Positions 22,617 through 34,862 of a stretch of DNA of 64,000 nt are shown piece by piece. This DNA comes from Gautieria morchelliformis (Eukaryota; Basidiomycota; Agaricomycetes; Gomphales; Gomphaceae). Each line of letters begins with the position of its first letter. Within the stretch, counting starts at the first letter, position 1. A program made the translations under genes and the position numbers. Location: NCBI GenBank assembly GCA_015179125.1, contig WHVA01000027.1, positions 62,001-126,000 of the forward strand. The letters are read 5' to 3'. Under the pieces are notes generated by a model. That model did not search any database, had not been told where the DNA came from, and saw only the letters and a list, made by a program, of their open reading frames with translations.

Positions 22617-24877
22617 TCAAGTGCACGTATCAATAAGACGATTCTTGGGCACAGGTTGTTTGAAGTCGTCATGCCATGTTGTTAAGTTGGGGTTTGTATA
22701 CGCTTCAATGTAACTGTAAGAGAGACAGACGTAAGTGTCGCTCGCTCAGATAGGGTGGTACAAACGTACGTGTTGATGTAATCTGACGTAGGGAACGCTG
22801 GCGGGTCACAGCCTATGTTTTTCTGACCCTTGGGTTGATATACACGTATCCAGTCGACATGCATCTCTACAGGAAACCGCAGATTTGTAAGGTCGACTGC
22901 ACCGAAATTGGTCGACATGCCCAAGTTTGCAATGATATACTGTAGGCAGAGGTTAAACAAAACAAGTTAAGACTGCAAGAAAAGCACGTACCATTGGCTC
23001 CTGTGGCACAGGCCGCTGGCCGATTTGGACGATATCATCAGGACCCATTCCCGGCGCATTGAGCGTCCATGCTGGCTGATTGTTGTTGATCCAGGTAATA
23101 TAAGCCCCATCCACACCTGGTTTGTATTCATACCCATATACGGAAAAGCACCCTGTGCCACTCTGCGTATAACAACTCTGGTTCGTATCTGAGACCACTG
23201 ACGTTGCTTGCTGGAACACGCCACCCATGTACGAATTGAGAATCGAGATCTGGGGATTAGGGATGATAAGGTTACTGGATGTGTTCTTCCATGTATAGCT
23301 GTGGCCAAAGGGTGCCCACTGGGCCGACTGAGAAACGGTCCCGGTGAGGCGCGTAGTATCGACCTGTGCCTCAAACAAGTCAATTTCCGGAGCAGAGCGA
23401 CCGGTCAGAGTTCCGTCTGACTTCACCGGACCTGGATGAGACTCGTTCGGACAGGTGCAGGCACTTAGGCGCTGACCCTGGAGGAAGGAGAGTACACCGC
23501 CGTTACCTGGGTCGCCGTTGACAGTAGCAGCAACGGGACTGCCGTTTATGGTCTGGTTGCGGACAGTGCCTACGTCGCACGTGTCGTACGTGTATGGCCA
23601 CATGCCTTCGAGGGAGGCACCATAACCAGCACGGCCGAGGTTGCCCATTGTCCACACCGCAGGCCAAAGACCAGCAATTGAGGTAGTACCGGGTAAGGTC
23701 ACGGCGGTTTCAATACGTCCACCGGTGAAACAAAACTTGTTCCATGAGGACAGGAGGCCACCCATGTAATTAAGGTCGTGGTTGACGGTGTTGGAGAGGG
23801 TGATTTTGAGATAACCGTCCGTGGTGGTGATGGCCGACGGATCATACCATTCCAAGTTATTTGTCTGCCAGTAATGGAGATCGACAGCCTCCCAGTATGG
23901 ATCGTCGCCTGGATAGAATGAGCGATTGGGCACATTAAACTCGTCCGAGAAAACGAGCTCCATTTCGCTCCCATCATAGCCAGTCTTGGTTAGGACATCC
24001 TGCGGTGTGTCCACGTCGATAAGGCCCCAGTTCCCAGACATGTCTGGGACCTGCCCTGAGGCATTGATACCGCCGAGGTTGAAGGCACCGAGAGTATTGG
24101 CCGGGGCCTTCGTAAAGTATGTGATCAGGGGATACCCGGCACTAAGGGAAGGGTAAGAAGTAAAGTATATAGTGTGTTAGAGGGCACTAACAAGAGCGTG
24201 GTAAGACCCGTGACCAGGATGGCCAGGCAGCCGAGATTGGCCAGGCCTCGCGATGTGAAAATGGTGCCCCCCTTGTCGCTTTTGCGGTCTCGCCTTGGGT
24301 CCGGATTATGGAGGTAATCGTCGGGCTCCTGGTTGTTCGTCCCTGCCTCGGCTGCCCATATTGAAGGGTCCGGAGACAATGAAAACTGCAAGAGCGTCAG
24401 TACGAATTCCTGCCGGTAGACACTGCATAGAGAGCAGAAACATGCACAACGCAAACCACTCTAGACCACGAATGCATCCAGAAGCAACTTGGAACTATAC
24501 AGCTACGCTCTTTACAACGATAAACCGGTTGGAACGTACCTTGTCTGATAATGAATGGGTCGAACTCGAATAACCACCATTCTATGATGGACGTGAGCGT
24601 TAGAACGGTGGCGTTGGACAAGACGTACGCTAGTCAGCGACGAATGGCTAGCCACGCTGCGCAAGGACCCGGGAGCATTCCTGTTGGGGGACAGCGTGGC
24701 CTGCACGGGTCCGCGGGCTGGAGCCAGAAGTGTGGCCGTAGAAGATGCGGCAGAGGTGGGGAGTCGCTGCTGGGTGTAAGGGACTGTGTTGGGAGCATTG
24801 TATGCCTTGCTAGGCGAGTTGGGTGCGAAAGCAGCACTGTTGGCATTGCTGAACGGGTATGCTGGGCCCCGCGACAT
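22617..24877 (-). CDS. SKN1/KRE6-type GH16 beta-glucan synthesis-associated protein
   Basis: N-terminus MSRGPAYPFSNANSA with a serine/proline-rich cytoplasmic tail, a small exon NGGYSSSTHSLSDK, then FSLSPDPSIW, EPDDYLHNPDP and one membrane segment (GLANLGCLAILVTGLTTLL): a type II membrane protein. The lumenal part begins AGYPLITYFTKAPANTL and continues through SGNWGLIDVDTPQDV, LVFSDEFN and the GH16 motif APEIDLFEA (two acidic residues spaced as in the GH16 active site). It ends with WIRVYQPKG, then YIEAYTNPNLTTWHDDFK and NRLIDTCT, the usual KRE6 C-terminus. These proteins of the ER/Golgi are needed for beta-1,6-glucan in the cell wall. The last intron (about 22720-22775) and the stop at 22617 were placed by homology of the tail. 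Apparently intact. Confidence 0.92.
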
Positions 24878-24987
24878 TATGGAACAAGTATGAGAAACAG
24901 AATGAGCTCAACTACGACCCCGGCAACAGTGGAGACGGACGAGAGAGACCCCGGATACCGGCGCACCATCAATTGTTACTGTCACCC

Positions 24988-27900
24988 GTCAGACTATTTG
25001 ATTTTGTCAATTGAGTACAGGATCAGTTACACCTCGCAAACTTTCTGAGCTTGCTGTGCTCAACAGCGATGAAGTATTTATTTATTCATTTATGTCTTCC
25101 ACTACCCCCAAACCATCCAGGATATGCAGCATGGCCGTCTTCACTGCAATGATCGGCCGAAGTTAGTGAAGCCAGGTACGTAGGCTGTGCGACTCGGATA
25201 TACGTGTGGGGGGCCACGATTAATATTTTGACTCAGTGGCTGCCGCAAAGTCACTGCAAACTGACGGATAGAAGGAAAGTGGCCGCCATGGCCCGGAGAA
25301 GCCTTCAGTCGGACATAAAATAAAAGGAGTTAGTCAAGTTCGACTTCTGTACAGATTGGAATGTCGAATCTTGCTTGGCCTCTCGGGAATACAATTTTTT
25401 CAAAAATGTATCGTCCTGTAAGTGTGATAAAGTAGGCATGTTGTCACGGTGACGTTGAGGTTTGCAGGAGAGGGGCTCTTTGAGCCGTATATACACGTGG
25501 GGAAAGATGAAATCTATACCCATGCATAGTATGTCTTAGTCGTACAAAATTATTTCGAAAAACTGACGTATTACGCACACCAGACATACCATGCAGGTAA
25601 CACGACGTCGGCGCGATGGTATATAAAATCAAATGTGGCCTCTAGTAAGCAGATCCGTCAACGTGTATGCAACTCACTGAGAAATTGCGAAATCCAGCAA
25701 TTACTGTGACTAATTTTGGCTAGCTTGGGCGTGGAGCCGCACGACAGTCGTAGTGTGAGTGACTTTTTACAGTAAATAAGTAACAACGCCGTCTGCAGCG
25801 CAGTGGTACCAACTCACATTCCCTCCCTTCTCCGGTAGTAATGTGACGAGAGCAACGTGCCCCTTTAACGCTGCCGCCAGCAGCGCACTCCCACCTCCTG
25901 TACATTTTTACCGGCTGGCAGCAGCAACCGAACAACCCCATCGTGCCGTCGGCGGGGGCGGTGACATCCCATTGCGCTTTTGCGTGCCAGCATCCCATTG
26001 TGTACTCCAAACAGCGCCGTTTGCGACACAGTGCCAAACCATCTTCCAAGGTGGATCTTGTCCCAAAATCACCGAACGATCACATCACTGTTCCACCTGA
26101 TGCGCCACCTGCAGTGCAGTCTATAATTGCCTCCTTGCGCATTGACAACCCGTACCGTCTCCAGAAGAAGTGAACGCAAGTCTGATCTACGTTCAAAGTC
26201 GGACTCAGCAACTGCTGGAACTGTCCTAGATAATTGAGCCTTTTTCACGTCACCTTTTTTGAGCAGCGGTTCAGCGGTCACATGCGATCCTTGTACGGGC
26301 CTTTGGGTTCTAACTTCTTCTGGAGACTTCAAGCTCGGAAACGCAACGAGGAAGGCCATCGGGATTGTTGAGCAGCTTGAATAAGGTTGGCAATCGAGTA
26401 TTAATGCAGTGTTCCACATTGCCGATCCTGGTGGTAACACTATGCAAAGGTTTGCTAGGGGAAGCACGCAAGCTACGGCCCTAAATCACTGAATTTCTCG
26501 CGAGGAGAATAAATCCTAGTACACATATCAACACCATGCAGGAAACTCGCTACCGACTGTGAACCGGCAATTACTCCTCGGGGACTCCGAACTGTCTCAC
26601 GGAAAGTATATGCACTAGGTCTTCCATGGAGAATAGGTTCATGCAAGAACAAAAGTAGGGATTCTGCCTCACCGCAACACGAAGTATCTTGTTTTGCTCG
26701 CCACACCTCTCAACGTCTGCTGCATTCTATGCCGGAGTTGGCTTTCGACCACTTATCCAAGGCTAAAGAGAAATATGTACACCTCACTACGTCATAGATG
26801 GTCAGGATATATGATGTCTGGCATAGATTGTTGGCAGGCTAATGAAGACCGATCAGCCCATCAAATAGATCGTCCCTTTGACGCACAAATCAGTCTTATA
26901 ATTTTGAGGCAAAGCTGCACAACGCACTATGGTGAGAATGGGAACTATTGCTGTCACTGTGGGCGTCCGACGGAGGGCTAGCATCCTCCATCTCTAGGGC
27001 TATCCGATCCATCGCCACTTGAAACCGACGTGCCAAAGAAGGTGTTGACCTGTAAGAACGGCTGCCTCTTTGGGAGTTGAGTCTGTGGGGCATGAATAGT
27101 GACTTCATTTCGAGTGTAGGAAGGCGTAGAGATTGAATCCTCGCCGCTACTTGTTCGTAGCCTTTAAGGAGTACGATTTTTCTCAAAAACCCTTCGCCTT
27201 GAAGTTGACTGAGTGCGGTAAAATAGCCATTGTCATGAGTGCCTGGGTGACATTGAAGCGAGGTCAGAAGACAAGGTTCAAAAGTGAGGAATACCTCCGA
27301 AAAAGATCAAAGATGTTTGAGGGATACGAGCATAAAACAGTAGTAGCTCTATTCACGGTGTGAATAGCTGAAATGTGCTAAAGCCCATCACTTACCGTTG
27401 AGCTTCATGTCAGCCGCATCTTTGAGTCCCGGATACACATCGGCGATGATGAAACGTGGGTTGGATTGAGTAAATCCTCGCATGAACTCTTCAAACTGCT
27501 TCGAACTGCAAATATTATGTTTGCAGAGTGTCCGCTGCAGACCTGTCATATTAAGAAAGACATATACCCAAAGTTGGATGCGCCTTCGCGGATCCACCCC
27601 ATAGCTGAAAGCCTTGAGTTTCTTTTCGAGCATCTGGGCAGCTTTACGGCCGCCATGCAATCCCCTTTCCAGCAATCTCGCACGAAATATATTCCCATCT
27701 CCATCAATCAGGGCTAGCACCATTGAATCTTGATTCTCGGGCTGTGAAAGCAGTCAAGAAAAGCAAATTTTATGACCTGATAACGCCCGAAACCCCACCT
27801 GACCCTCCAAAACATCTACCTGGGCTGTGAGCGTCGCGACCTGAGACCTAAGCTTCTCAATTTCATTACGTGATCGTCTGGAATTTATGAGTTCGATCCT

Positions 27901-28894
27901 CAACATCGTACACTGTCCATGGGAATATTGCAGTTCCCGTTTCAGTGTTTCTACCTCCGCTGCGAGGTCGTCGTTCGTTTGAGCTAATGATGCGCCACCC
28001 CCCTGGGATGCTCCAAGGTCTCGAAGCAATTCTCTTAGCTCTTCCATTGAGCAGTGAAGGACGAATCACTCGCCATGATGTTGACGGCCCGGGATGCTGT
28101 TGAGTGTTCGATTCTTTAGTTTGAACATGGCATCTTGTAACTCAAAAAGGCATACCGTAGGTTATTAACGAAATTTATGCTGCAAGTTTTCGCTTCAGTG
28201 ATTGCTCAGATCTCGGATACCATATCGCATTGATTATACCAGAATTCCCTAAAGCCATGACCGAATATAGTTTCCATCACGATCCTGGGGAACGATGGGA
28301 CAAGGTCGAATAAAAACGAAAGTAGCTGTCGTAGGTGCGACATTCAAAACGCCTCTGAGTATAATAGTAGCCACTGAAAGTTGCGAGACAGTGGTATGCG
28401 TATGGTGTCTGATCACGCCGGTTATCATAGACGCCACTGCGCCCGGCCTACCTTTAGAAACATGTGGGAGAAACTTAATCTTATAAGTATGAACCCAGTG
28501 CATGTGAAGAGTTAGAAGTACATGGTGGTTAGGCACCTAGGACCGGTGTCACGGTGTGTGAAATTTTAACTCCCGACGAGTGATGCATCAGGTTCGAAAA
28601 GCACTGTCGTACTTTGTGCTTCGGCACCAAATTACAAGGCTGGTCCTCCATAATTCTTCAGCAATGAACACCACCTATGATCGCCCATTCCGACTGACGC
28701 CCTTTCGCATGGATCATGATGGCTGTTTTATGCGAATCCTTGTATTTTTTACAGAATAATCTGCACGGTACTATTCATTGTACCCCCTACTACTCTCAGG
28801 CTGAGCCTTATGTAGGACACTACTACATGGACGTCTGCCACCTAACAGAAAGTTTAAACAGTACTGAGAAACACACGCGGCGTTTACTAGTACG
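24988..28894. repeat. Accessory repeat unit 1 (complete, ~3.9 kb)
   Basis: The least disturbed copy of a three-fold tandem repeat. Order: a block with CTTTCTGAGCTTG and GGGGGGCCACGATTAATAT (from 24988), a block with GTGTGAGTGACTTTTTACAG and CAACTCACATTCCCTCCC (25640-26460), a block with AGAATAAATCCTAGTACAC (26480-26900), a DUF7923 gene on the minus strand, then its upstream region; the first block recurs at 28895. No insertion is visible here, so it serves as reference for the other two. Sequence before 26896 and after 28047 carries no recognisable gene. Confidence 0.75.
26896..28047 (-). CDS. DUF7923-type protein without zinc fingers (unit 1)
   Basis: Starts MEELRELLRDLGASQGGG, a coiled-coil exon (TNDDLAAEVETLKRELQ), then the core SMVLALIDGDGNIF, LWVYVFLNMTGLQRTL, FTQSNPRFIIADV, GLKDAADMKLN. 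A short exon follows (ELLLFYARIPQTSLIFFG), then THDNGYFTALSQLQ, IVLLKGYEQVAARIQ and LPTLEMKSLFMPHRL, ending SALCSFASKL. All introns are GT-AG. Compared with the plus-strand relative at 16263-18073 it stops soon after LFMPHRL and lacks both CCCH fingers. Its tail is longer than in units 2 and 3. The same nuclease-like fold is likely, but without the RNA-binding fingers (inference). Confidence 0.7.
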
Positions 28895-30415
28895 CGTCAA
28901 GACTATTCGATTTTGTCAATTGAGATCAGTTACACCTCGGAAACTTTCTGAGCTTGTTGTGCTCAACAATGATAAAGTATTGATTCATTCATTTATGTCT
29001 TCCACTACTAGTACCCCCAAACCATCCAGGATATGCAGCATGGCCGTCTTCAGACACTGCAATCATCGGCCGAAGTTAATGAAGCCAGGTACGTAGGCTG
29101 TGCGACTCGGATATACGTGTGGGGGGCCACGATTAATATTTTGACTCAGTGGCTGCCGCAAAGTCACTGCAAACTGACGGACAGAAGGAAAGTGGCTGCC
29201 ATGGCCCGGAGAAGCCTTCAGTTGGACATAAAGTAAAAGGAGTGAGTCAAGTTCCACTCTGTAGAGATTCAAATGTCGAATCTTGCTTGGCCTCTCGGGA
29301 GTACAATTTTGTCCAAAATGCATCGTCCTGTCAGTGTGGTAAAGTAGGCATGTTGTCACGATGACGTTGAGGAGAGAGGCTCTTTGAGCCGTATATACAC
29401 ATAGGGAAAGATGAAACCCATAGTATGTCTCAGTCGTACAAGATTATCTCGAAAAACTGACATATTACCCACGCCAGACATGTGTTGATAGATACGCGCA
29501 GTAGTCATTCAGATGTAGGACCTTGTGGCGCAGGAGGGCTTTGGTGAATATGTCGGCAGCCATATCTGCTGTTGGGACATAGTCGACGTGAATGAGTCCG
29601 TCCCGGATGGCATGGCGTATGAAGTGGTATCGGATATCTATGTGCTTCGTGTGCGGATGATATTCATCATTCTTCATAATGGAAATGGTGGATACGTTGT
29701 CGAGGTGGATAGTGATTGGCTTTATCAGTGGTCGCGCGATGTCGGCCAGGAACATGCGCAGCCATAGAGCTTCCTTCGCTACATGCGTTGCAGCGATGTA
29801 TTCAGCTTCAGTGGTCGACAGCGCGACAATCGCCTGCTTCTTCAAACTCCAGGAGACTGGGCTGCCTCCTATCGTGAAGACATAGCCGGAGATCGAGTGT
29901 CAATGATCCTGGGACGCCCAATCCACATCCGAGAACACTTCCAGACCTTTTGGCGACCCACTGATGATGAGGCACACGTCCATCGTCCCCTTCAAGTAAC
30001 GAAACACTCTCTTCACAGCTTCCAAATGGGGTCTACTGGGATTCTGCATGAATTGGGCTAGAAAGGAGACTGCAAAAGAAATGTCCAGGCACGTACCCAT
30101 TGCGGCGTACATGATGGAGCCTATCGCCTCCCTGTATGGTACGCCGCACATGTCCTCGAACTGACGAGGGGTGGAAGGGGATTGGGATAGGGAGAGCCTG
30201 TGGTGGGGATCAAGTGGCGTGCTGAGGGGATTCGAGTCCTGTAGGTTAAACCGCCCTAGGATCTTCTGTATGTAAGCACGCTGTGAGAACAAGATCATGC
30301 GCAGCGAGTGATCCTGCTTTACCTCAATACCTAGGAGCCAGTGCAGGTCTCATAGGTCCTTGATCTTGAGGATGTAAGGGCAACCCTGGCTGGTTGTGGA
30401 GATCACACTACCACA

Positions 30416-30871
30416 CAACTGACAAGGGGAAATCTGAAGTATGTATAAATGGACAGAGTATACAAGAGAGGGGATTCTCACCTGACAAGGGGAAATCCAA
30501 AGAGAAAAGTCTAAGGACCCCCAATGTCAGCAAGCCCATATTATACTATGCTCCGCAGTTAGGGATAATACTTGGCACTCGCCATCAACCCTGCATCCCC
30601 CTGACCTCCCTGACCCTTGATCAACCCTTGATGCCACCTATTACATGAGTCGCTTGACTTCCGACACTGTTCCAAGAGCGGAAGTCGGAAATTGGAGTGG
30701 AACTGGCAAAGCGAACAGAACTGGTGGCGGTTCTCCCAGAAGCAGAATCATTTCCGAAAGTGGAGTCGGAGATGGAATCGGAGCCGGAAGTGGAGTCGGA
30801 AATGAAGTTGGAACTGGGTGTGGTGTCGGAACTGGGAATGGAAAACAGGGTGTCCCCTGACAGAGGACAGA
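30416..30871. mobile_element. GA-rich 456-bp insertion in Copia RT
   Basis: Interrupts the RT frame and is flanked by CCACA on both sides (30411-30415 and 30872-30876). Ends resemble a poor inverted repeat (CTGACAAGGGG at left, CCCCTGACAG at right). The right half (30660-30850) is a chain of GGAGTCGGAA / GGAACTGG-like steps; the left half contains CTGACAAGGGGAAATC twice. Class unknown. Confidence 0.55.
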
Positions 30872-31353
30872 CCACAGTTGGTCTTTGAATGCACGTATAA
30901 TTTTCCTCGTATTGCTGGCCATGGTGAGATCATCAACGTCGACTGTGACGATGATGGCATCCTGGCCAGCATACCTGTGGAATACCGCGTGTTCCACCTC
31001 ACAGCGAGTGAACCTGAAGCGGTACATTAAGCCAGAAAGCATGTCGTACCATTCCCTCCCGGACTGTTTTAGACCGTATATGGCATGGTTGAGGTGGCAT
31101 ATGTAGTGTTCCTTCCCAGGAACCTCATATCCCTTAGCCTGGCGCATGTATACCGTTTCGGTGATTGGGATGTTGAGATACGTGCCATTGATGTTGGTCT
31201 GCTCAAGCTCCCAGTCATTTCTGACTGCTATGGCGGTGATGATGTGGATGGCGGAAAGCTTAGCTGTGGGCGAGAAAGTCTTGTTGTAGTCTATTCCCTC
31301 TGTCTGGGAAAACCCTTGCACGACGAGCAGTGTCTTGTGCAAAAACCAACCTA

Positions 31354-32193
31354 AGGTAGAGGACACCCAAAACCGACACCCTTATGTAATAAGGGGTCTA
31401 GGTCATGTGAGCGCAAAATCCTACAGCTCAGAAATTTTTATTTTTATTTAGTGCGGACCCAGCAGTGGTGGGGATTAGAGAGCAAGCTAGTTAAATTATT
31501 CGCCCTTTTCCTGCCTATTTCAGCTCCCATAGTATAGAATTTGGAAGAATCCGATGACTGGTATCGCCGGTTAGCCCAGACATCTTGGGAACTGTTTATG
31601 TAATCCTTTTCTCTATGCACCAATGAATCTTGTGGAATGGTTTGCATACTTTTCAACATATTAGTACAATTAGTATAGAACAAAGCAGTGCTGATTTGCA
31701 AGGGAGGACAGCATCTAGACAAACCATCCTCCAGGTCATCTTCATCTCACTCTGCAAGCCCTTCATTCTCAAGGATCTTAAACACAGGGCTGACTTGGGA
31801 GGCATTACAGGAGCTAGTCTGAGACTGGAAGGAAGCAGGAATAGCGTTGTGTGGCTCAGGAAAAGATTTTCAGCGGGATGTCCTGGGAATTAGCCGAGGT
31901 CACGTGACGCACAAAATCGGTCCTCGCGGAAAATGTAAATTGCTGCAAAGCACTCAAAATCAACATAGAAACATTAATAAATTTTTCTATCACCTGCACA
32001 TTGTCAAGCTTACTCCACTGTCAGTTTGCAGAATTTCAACAAATGCTCTGCAACAAGTGATAGCTCAATGGAATAGAAAAAGGTTCTAGCAAAAAGATTT
32101 ATATTATGCGATCAGGCTTGCGTCATGTAGGCCATCGTCGACGGTGCCCAAATGCTTATGTAATGGGGTGCTGGTTTTGGGTGTCCTCTACCT
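31354..32193. mobile_element. 840-bp TIR element in Copia RT (TA target duplication)
   Basis: Terminal inverted repeats AGGTAGAGGACACCCAAAAC at both ends (about 28 bp with mismatches), flanked by TA (31352-31353 and 32194-32195). Subterminal parts hold related GGTCATGTGAGCGC and GGTCACGTGACGC motifs. No coding region. It separates GVNIVGSK of the Copia RT from the LVVQGFSQ part. Confidence 0.75.
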
Positions 32194-34172
32194 TACTGCC
32201 GACAATGTTCACCCCTTTCAGAGGCTCTACCAGGTCCCACGTCCCCAAGTTCGCATGCTGGTCCAGTTCGCGTCTTATAGACGCGTCCCACTGGGGCCAG
32301 TCTTCGTGCAAGTGCGCGTCCTTCAGGTTCGTGGGATCGGCCCCTACGTCATGCGCAGCTGCTGCCATCAGTGACTCGACAGGTCAGTGCGTCTCCCCCT
32401 CAGTCATGATGTCCTCCCCTAGCTCCTCCAGTGCCGCCTTGGCCGAGTTCTCGGTGGGCAGGGGTAACCCTCGAGGGTATACTGGTGTGTTCACATGTCC
32501 TGTGCTGCTGCCGGTCCCCTCGGCGATCCCACGGACATACGCAGATGGTTTCCACACACGGTGGCCCCTACCCTGCGGCTGCTCTGCTGGGGGGTCCAGG
32601 GCTTCAAGTCCTTCCAGTGGGTCGATCCTGGCGGAGTCTGGTGCTGGTGGTGTGGCTGGGGGTGTGCTGGGGTAGTCGCCACTGGTGCCCTGACTGTCAT
32701 GGGTGGTGGACTCCCCCTCAGTCTGTGAGTCAGTGGTGATAACGACTGGCCTGTTGAACATCACGTTGCGCTCCACTGTGACGCGGCATTTTCCAGGCCA
32801 GTAGACCCTGTGCCCCTTACTTTTGTCGCTATAGCCCACCCACCTTCCCTCCTCCGCCTTAGGCGCGAGCTTTCCGCAGTCCTCTTTGAGGATGAACACC
32901 CTGGTTCCCCATTCCAGGAGGTCACTGAGATCAGGTCTCGCGCTGTGCATGACCTTGTACGGTGTTTTACCGTCAAGTGCGCATAGAGGTCCTGTTTTTC
33001 AGCCAGACTGCGTGTTGGATGGACTTGGTCCATAGGAACTTTGGTAGTGCTGCAGTGATATGCATTGCCCATGCATGCTCGAGCAGCGTCCGGTTCAAAC
33101 ACTCGGACACACCGTTTTCTTCTGGTGTGTCGTGTATGGTAAGGCTCCTCACAGTCCCTTTTGACTTTAGGTGGGCTGTGAATTCGTCGGAGAGGTATTC
33201 CCCCCCTCTGTCGGTTTGCAGCCATTTGACCTTAGCGCTATGTTGGGTCTCTACCCAAGCTTCATACTGCCGGTAGCGACCAAACATGTCGCTTTTCTTC
33301 GCTATGGTCTCCAGGTACGTCCACCGGCTGTAATCATCGGTGAAACTTACAAAGTATTCTTTACCGTTGTAGCTTTGGGGGTTCGCGGGCCCCCATACAT
33401 CCGAATGGACTTTTTCACTGAAGGATGTCGCATGCAGTCCCTCCCGCTTCTGCAGTATGGGCTTGCGTGTCGGTTTTGCCTGTGCACATGCAGTGCAAAA
33501 ACCGGGCTGGCTCGACATATTGATGTTGAGTCCAGTTATAATGCTGTCCTGGACTAGCTTCTGCGCGGCTTGTGGGGAAATGTGCCCCACCCAGCGGTGC
33601 AGATCGTCCAGCCTAAGTGGCTTCCGCGCCGCGTTTGCCGTCGCCGCCGTTGACCTGTGCTCTACCTTGTAGAGTCCGTTCAAGAGCGGAACCTGCCCAA
33701 GCAGCGTTCCTCATGCATCTCGAATCAAACACTTCTGGCCCTTCAGCAGGACTGAGAAACCGGCCACATCACAGCGCGTTAGGGAAATTAAGGTAAAGGC
33801 AAGGTCAGGGAAGTATAGCATGTCCTTCAGGGTAACATGTGTGGTTGTTTTGCCATTGGGTATACTGATTTTCAAGTTCCCAATACCTGTAGCTTGAAAA
33901 ATGGTCTTGTCTGCGGCATTGATTGTGTGCGGCGCAATCTCTTTGAAGGTGAGGAAGTGGTGCCTGCTCGGTGACATGTGACCTGACATGCCCGAGTCGT
34001 AGACGTCGACTTCCCGTCCCGTCAATGTACTCATTCCCAGCGTGAGCGTAGTCCCGGCAAATGTCGTGGTGAAGGCAAACTCCTCACTCTCTGTTACTGC
34101 ATTCACTGACCTGCCTCCTTTCTTATCTTCGTCCTTTTTGTCTATTTCCATAGTTGTAACACATGCTTAGAG

Positions 34173-34690
34173 TCACTGAGGTGTGCGGAAGCACCGCAAC
34201 TATATTCGCTGGCGCTTCGATCGCGGAGAAGGTATTGAGGAAATTTCGACGGGCTACCTACTAATCCGAGAGCTGCCTCCAGTGATATTCTGCCACGGGT
34301 CTTGATTCGCGTCTCGTCTCAAGCCCTGCAACGAGTTTGTAACTTATTTTGATTTTGATCGGACTAACCATATATCTGTTTCGGTAGATATCAAAGCCTC
34401 GATCTATCTTGAGAGCCTGCCTGACCGACCTGGCACACAATGAAAACGAAATAAATGCTACGAACATGCAGTGCAGCCATTCCCTCGAGTGCCTGGCGGT
34501 GAGAGCACTCAGAAGCCCAAGCTTGCCACCACATATGCCTATCGTCGCGCAGCGACTCAGAAGTTTGGCACGACTCGAAAACCGAAGACGATTACACAGC
34601 TTAGCTCAGCTCACAAATGACAGCTCCCCATTCGCGGAGGATGCAGTGTTCCGCATTGCCGACCCTGGTGGTAACACCGTGCAAGGGTTT
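34173..34690 (+). pseudogene. Copia gag 3' remnant and flank, plus strand
   Basis: A short gag end (TEVCGST, then KVLRKFRRATY and TAA) on the strand opposite to the neighbouring Copia pol, followed by about 430 bp that match 51236-51481 and 52985-53145. The same chimera of gag end and unit sequence therefore exists in units 2 and 3, so it was there before these units separated. Confidence 0.6.
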
Positions 34691-34814
34691 TGTTAGAGAA
34701 TCAAGTCAAGATGATTGCGGGTTCCAACTACGTGAAGAGCTAGTATACAACGCAATAACTAAAAAACCGTTTTCATGTAAATGACGTCAATATGACGTCG
34801 CTCGTATTCCAACA
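34691..34814 (-). repeat. 3' LTR of gag-only element
   Basis: 124 bp, identical by eye to 35826-35949. Contains ATGACGTCAATATGACGTCG, i.e. one full CRE palindrome (TGACGTCA) and a near copy. Confidence 0.88.
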
Positions 34815-34862
34815 CACCTCCTCGAGCGACGGCTTCTCGAGTGACAGAAAGTCGAAATGTAA

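Larger units (their letters stand above)
29465..34151 (-). pseudogene. Copia pol: protease, integrase, reverse transcriptase, RNase H (broken)
   Basis: In transcription order. Protease-like segment with DSGMSGHMSP (34151-33711; family motif DSGA). Integrase (33683-32973) with HRWVGH and CTACAQAK zinc ligands and the acidic triad in VHSDVWGP, QTDRGGEY and ENGVSE. Connector (32950-32384). RT part 1 GTWDLVEPLKGVNIVG (to 32194), interrupted by a 840-bp element. RT part 2 (31353-30890) with LVVQGFSQTEGIDYNKTFSP and VDVDDLTMAS in place of YVDDL, interrupted by a 456-bp insert. RT end MILFSQRAYIQKIL (30298) with LDPHHRL. RNase H STTEAEYIAATHVAKEALW, KHIDIRYHF and ADIFTKAL (29845-29480). Several stops and frame changes show it is inactive. 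Confidence 0.85.
29482..34172 (-). mobile_element. Copia (Ty1-type) internal fragment without LTRs
   Basis: A pol region on the minus strand running from a protease-proximal segment (34151) to the end of RNase H (29482). At both ends it runs straight into host or other-element DNA: on the left directly into the unit sequence CATGTCTGGCGTGGG, on the right into a plus-strand Copia gag remnant. No LTR, primer-binding site or polypurine tract is visible, so this is an internal fragment. Two later insertions lie in it (30416-30871 and 31354-32193). Confidence 0.8.
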
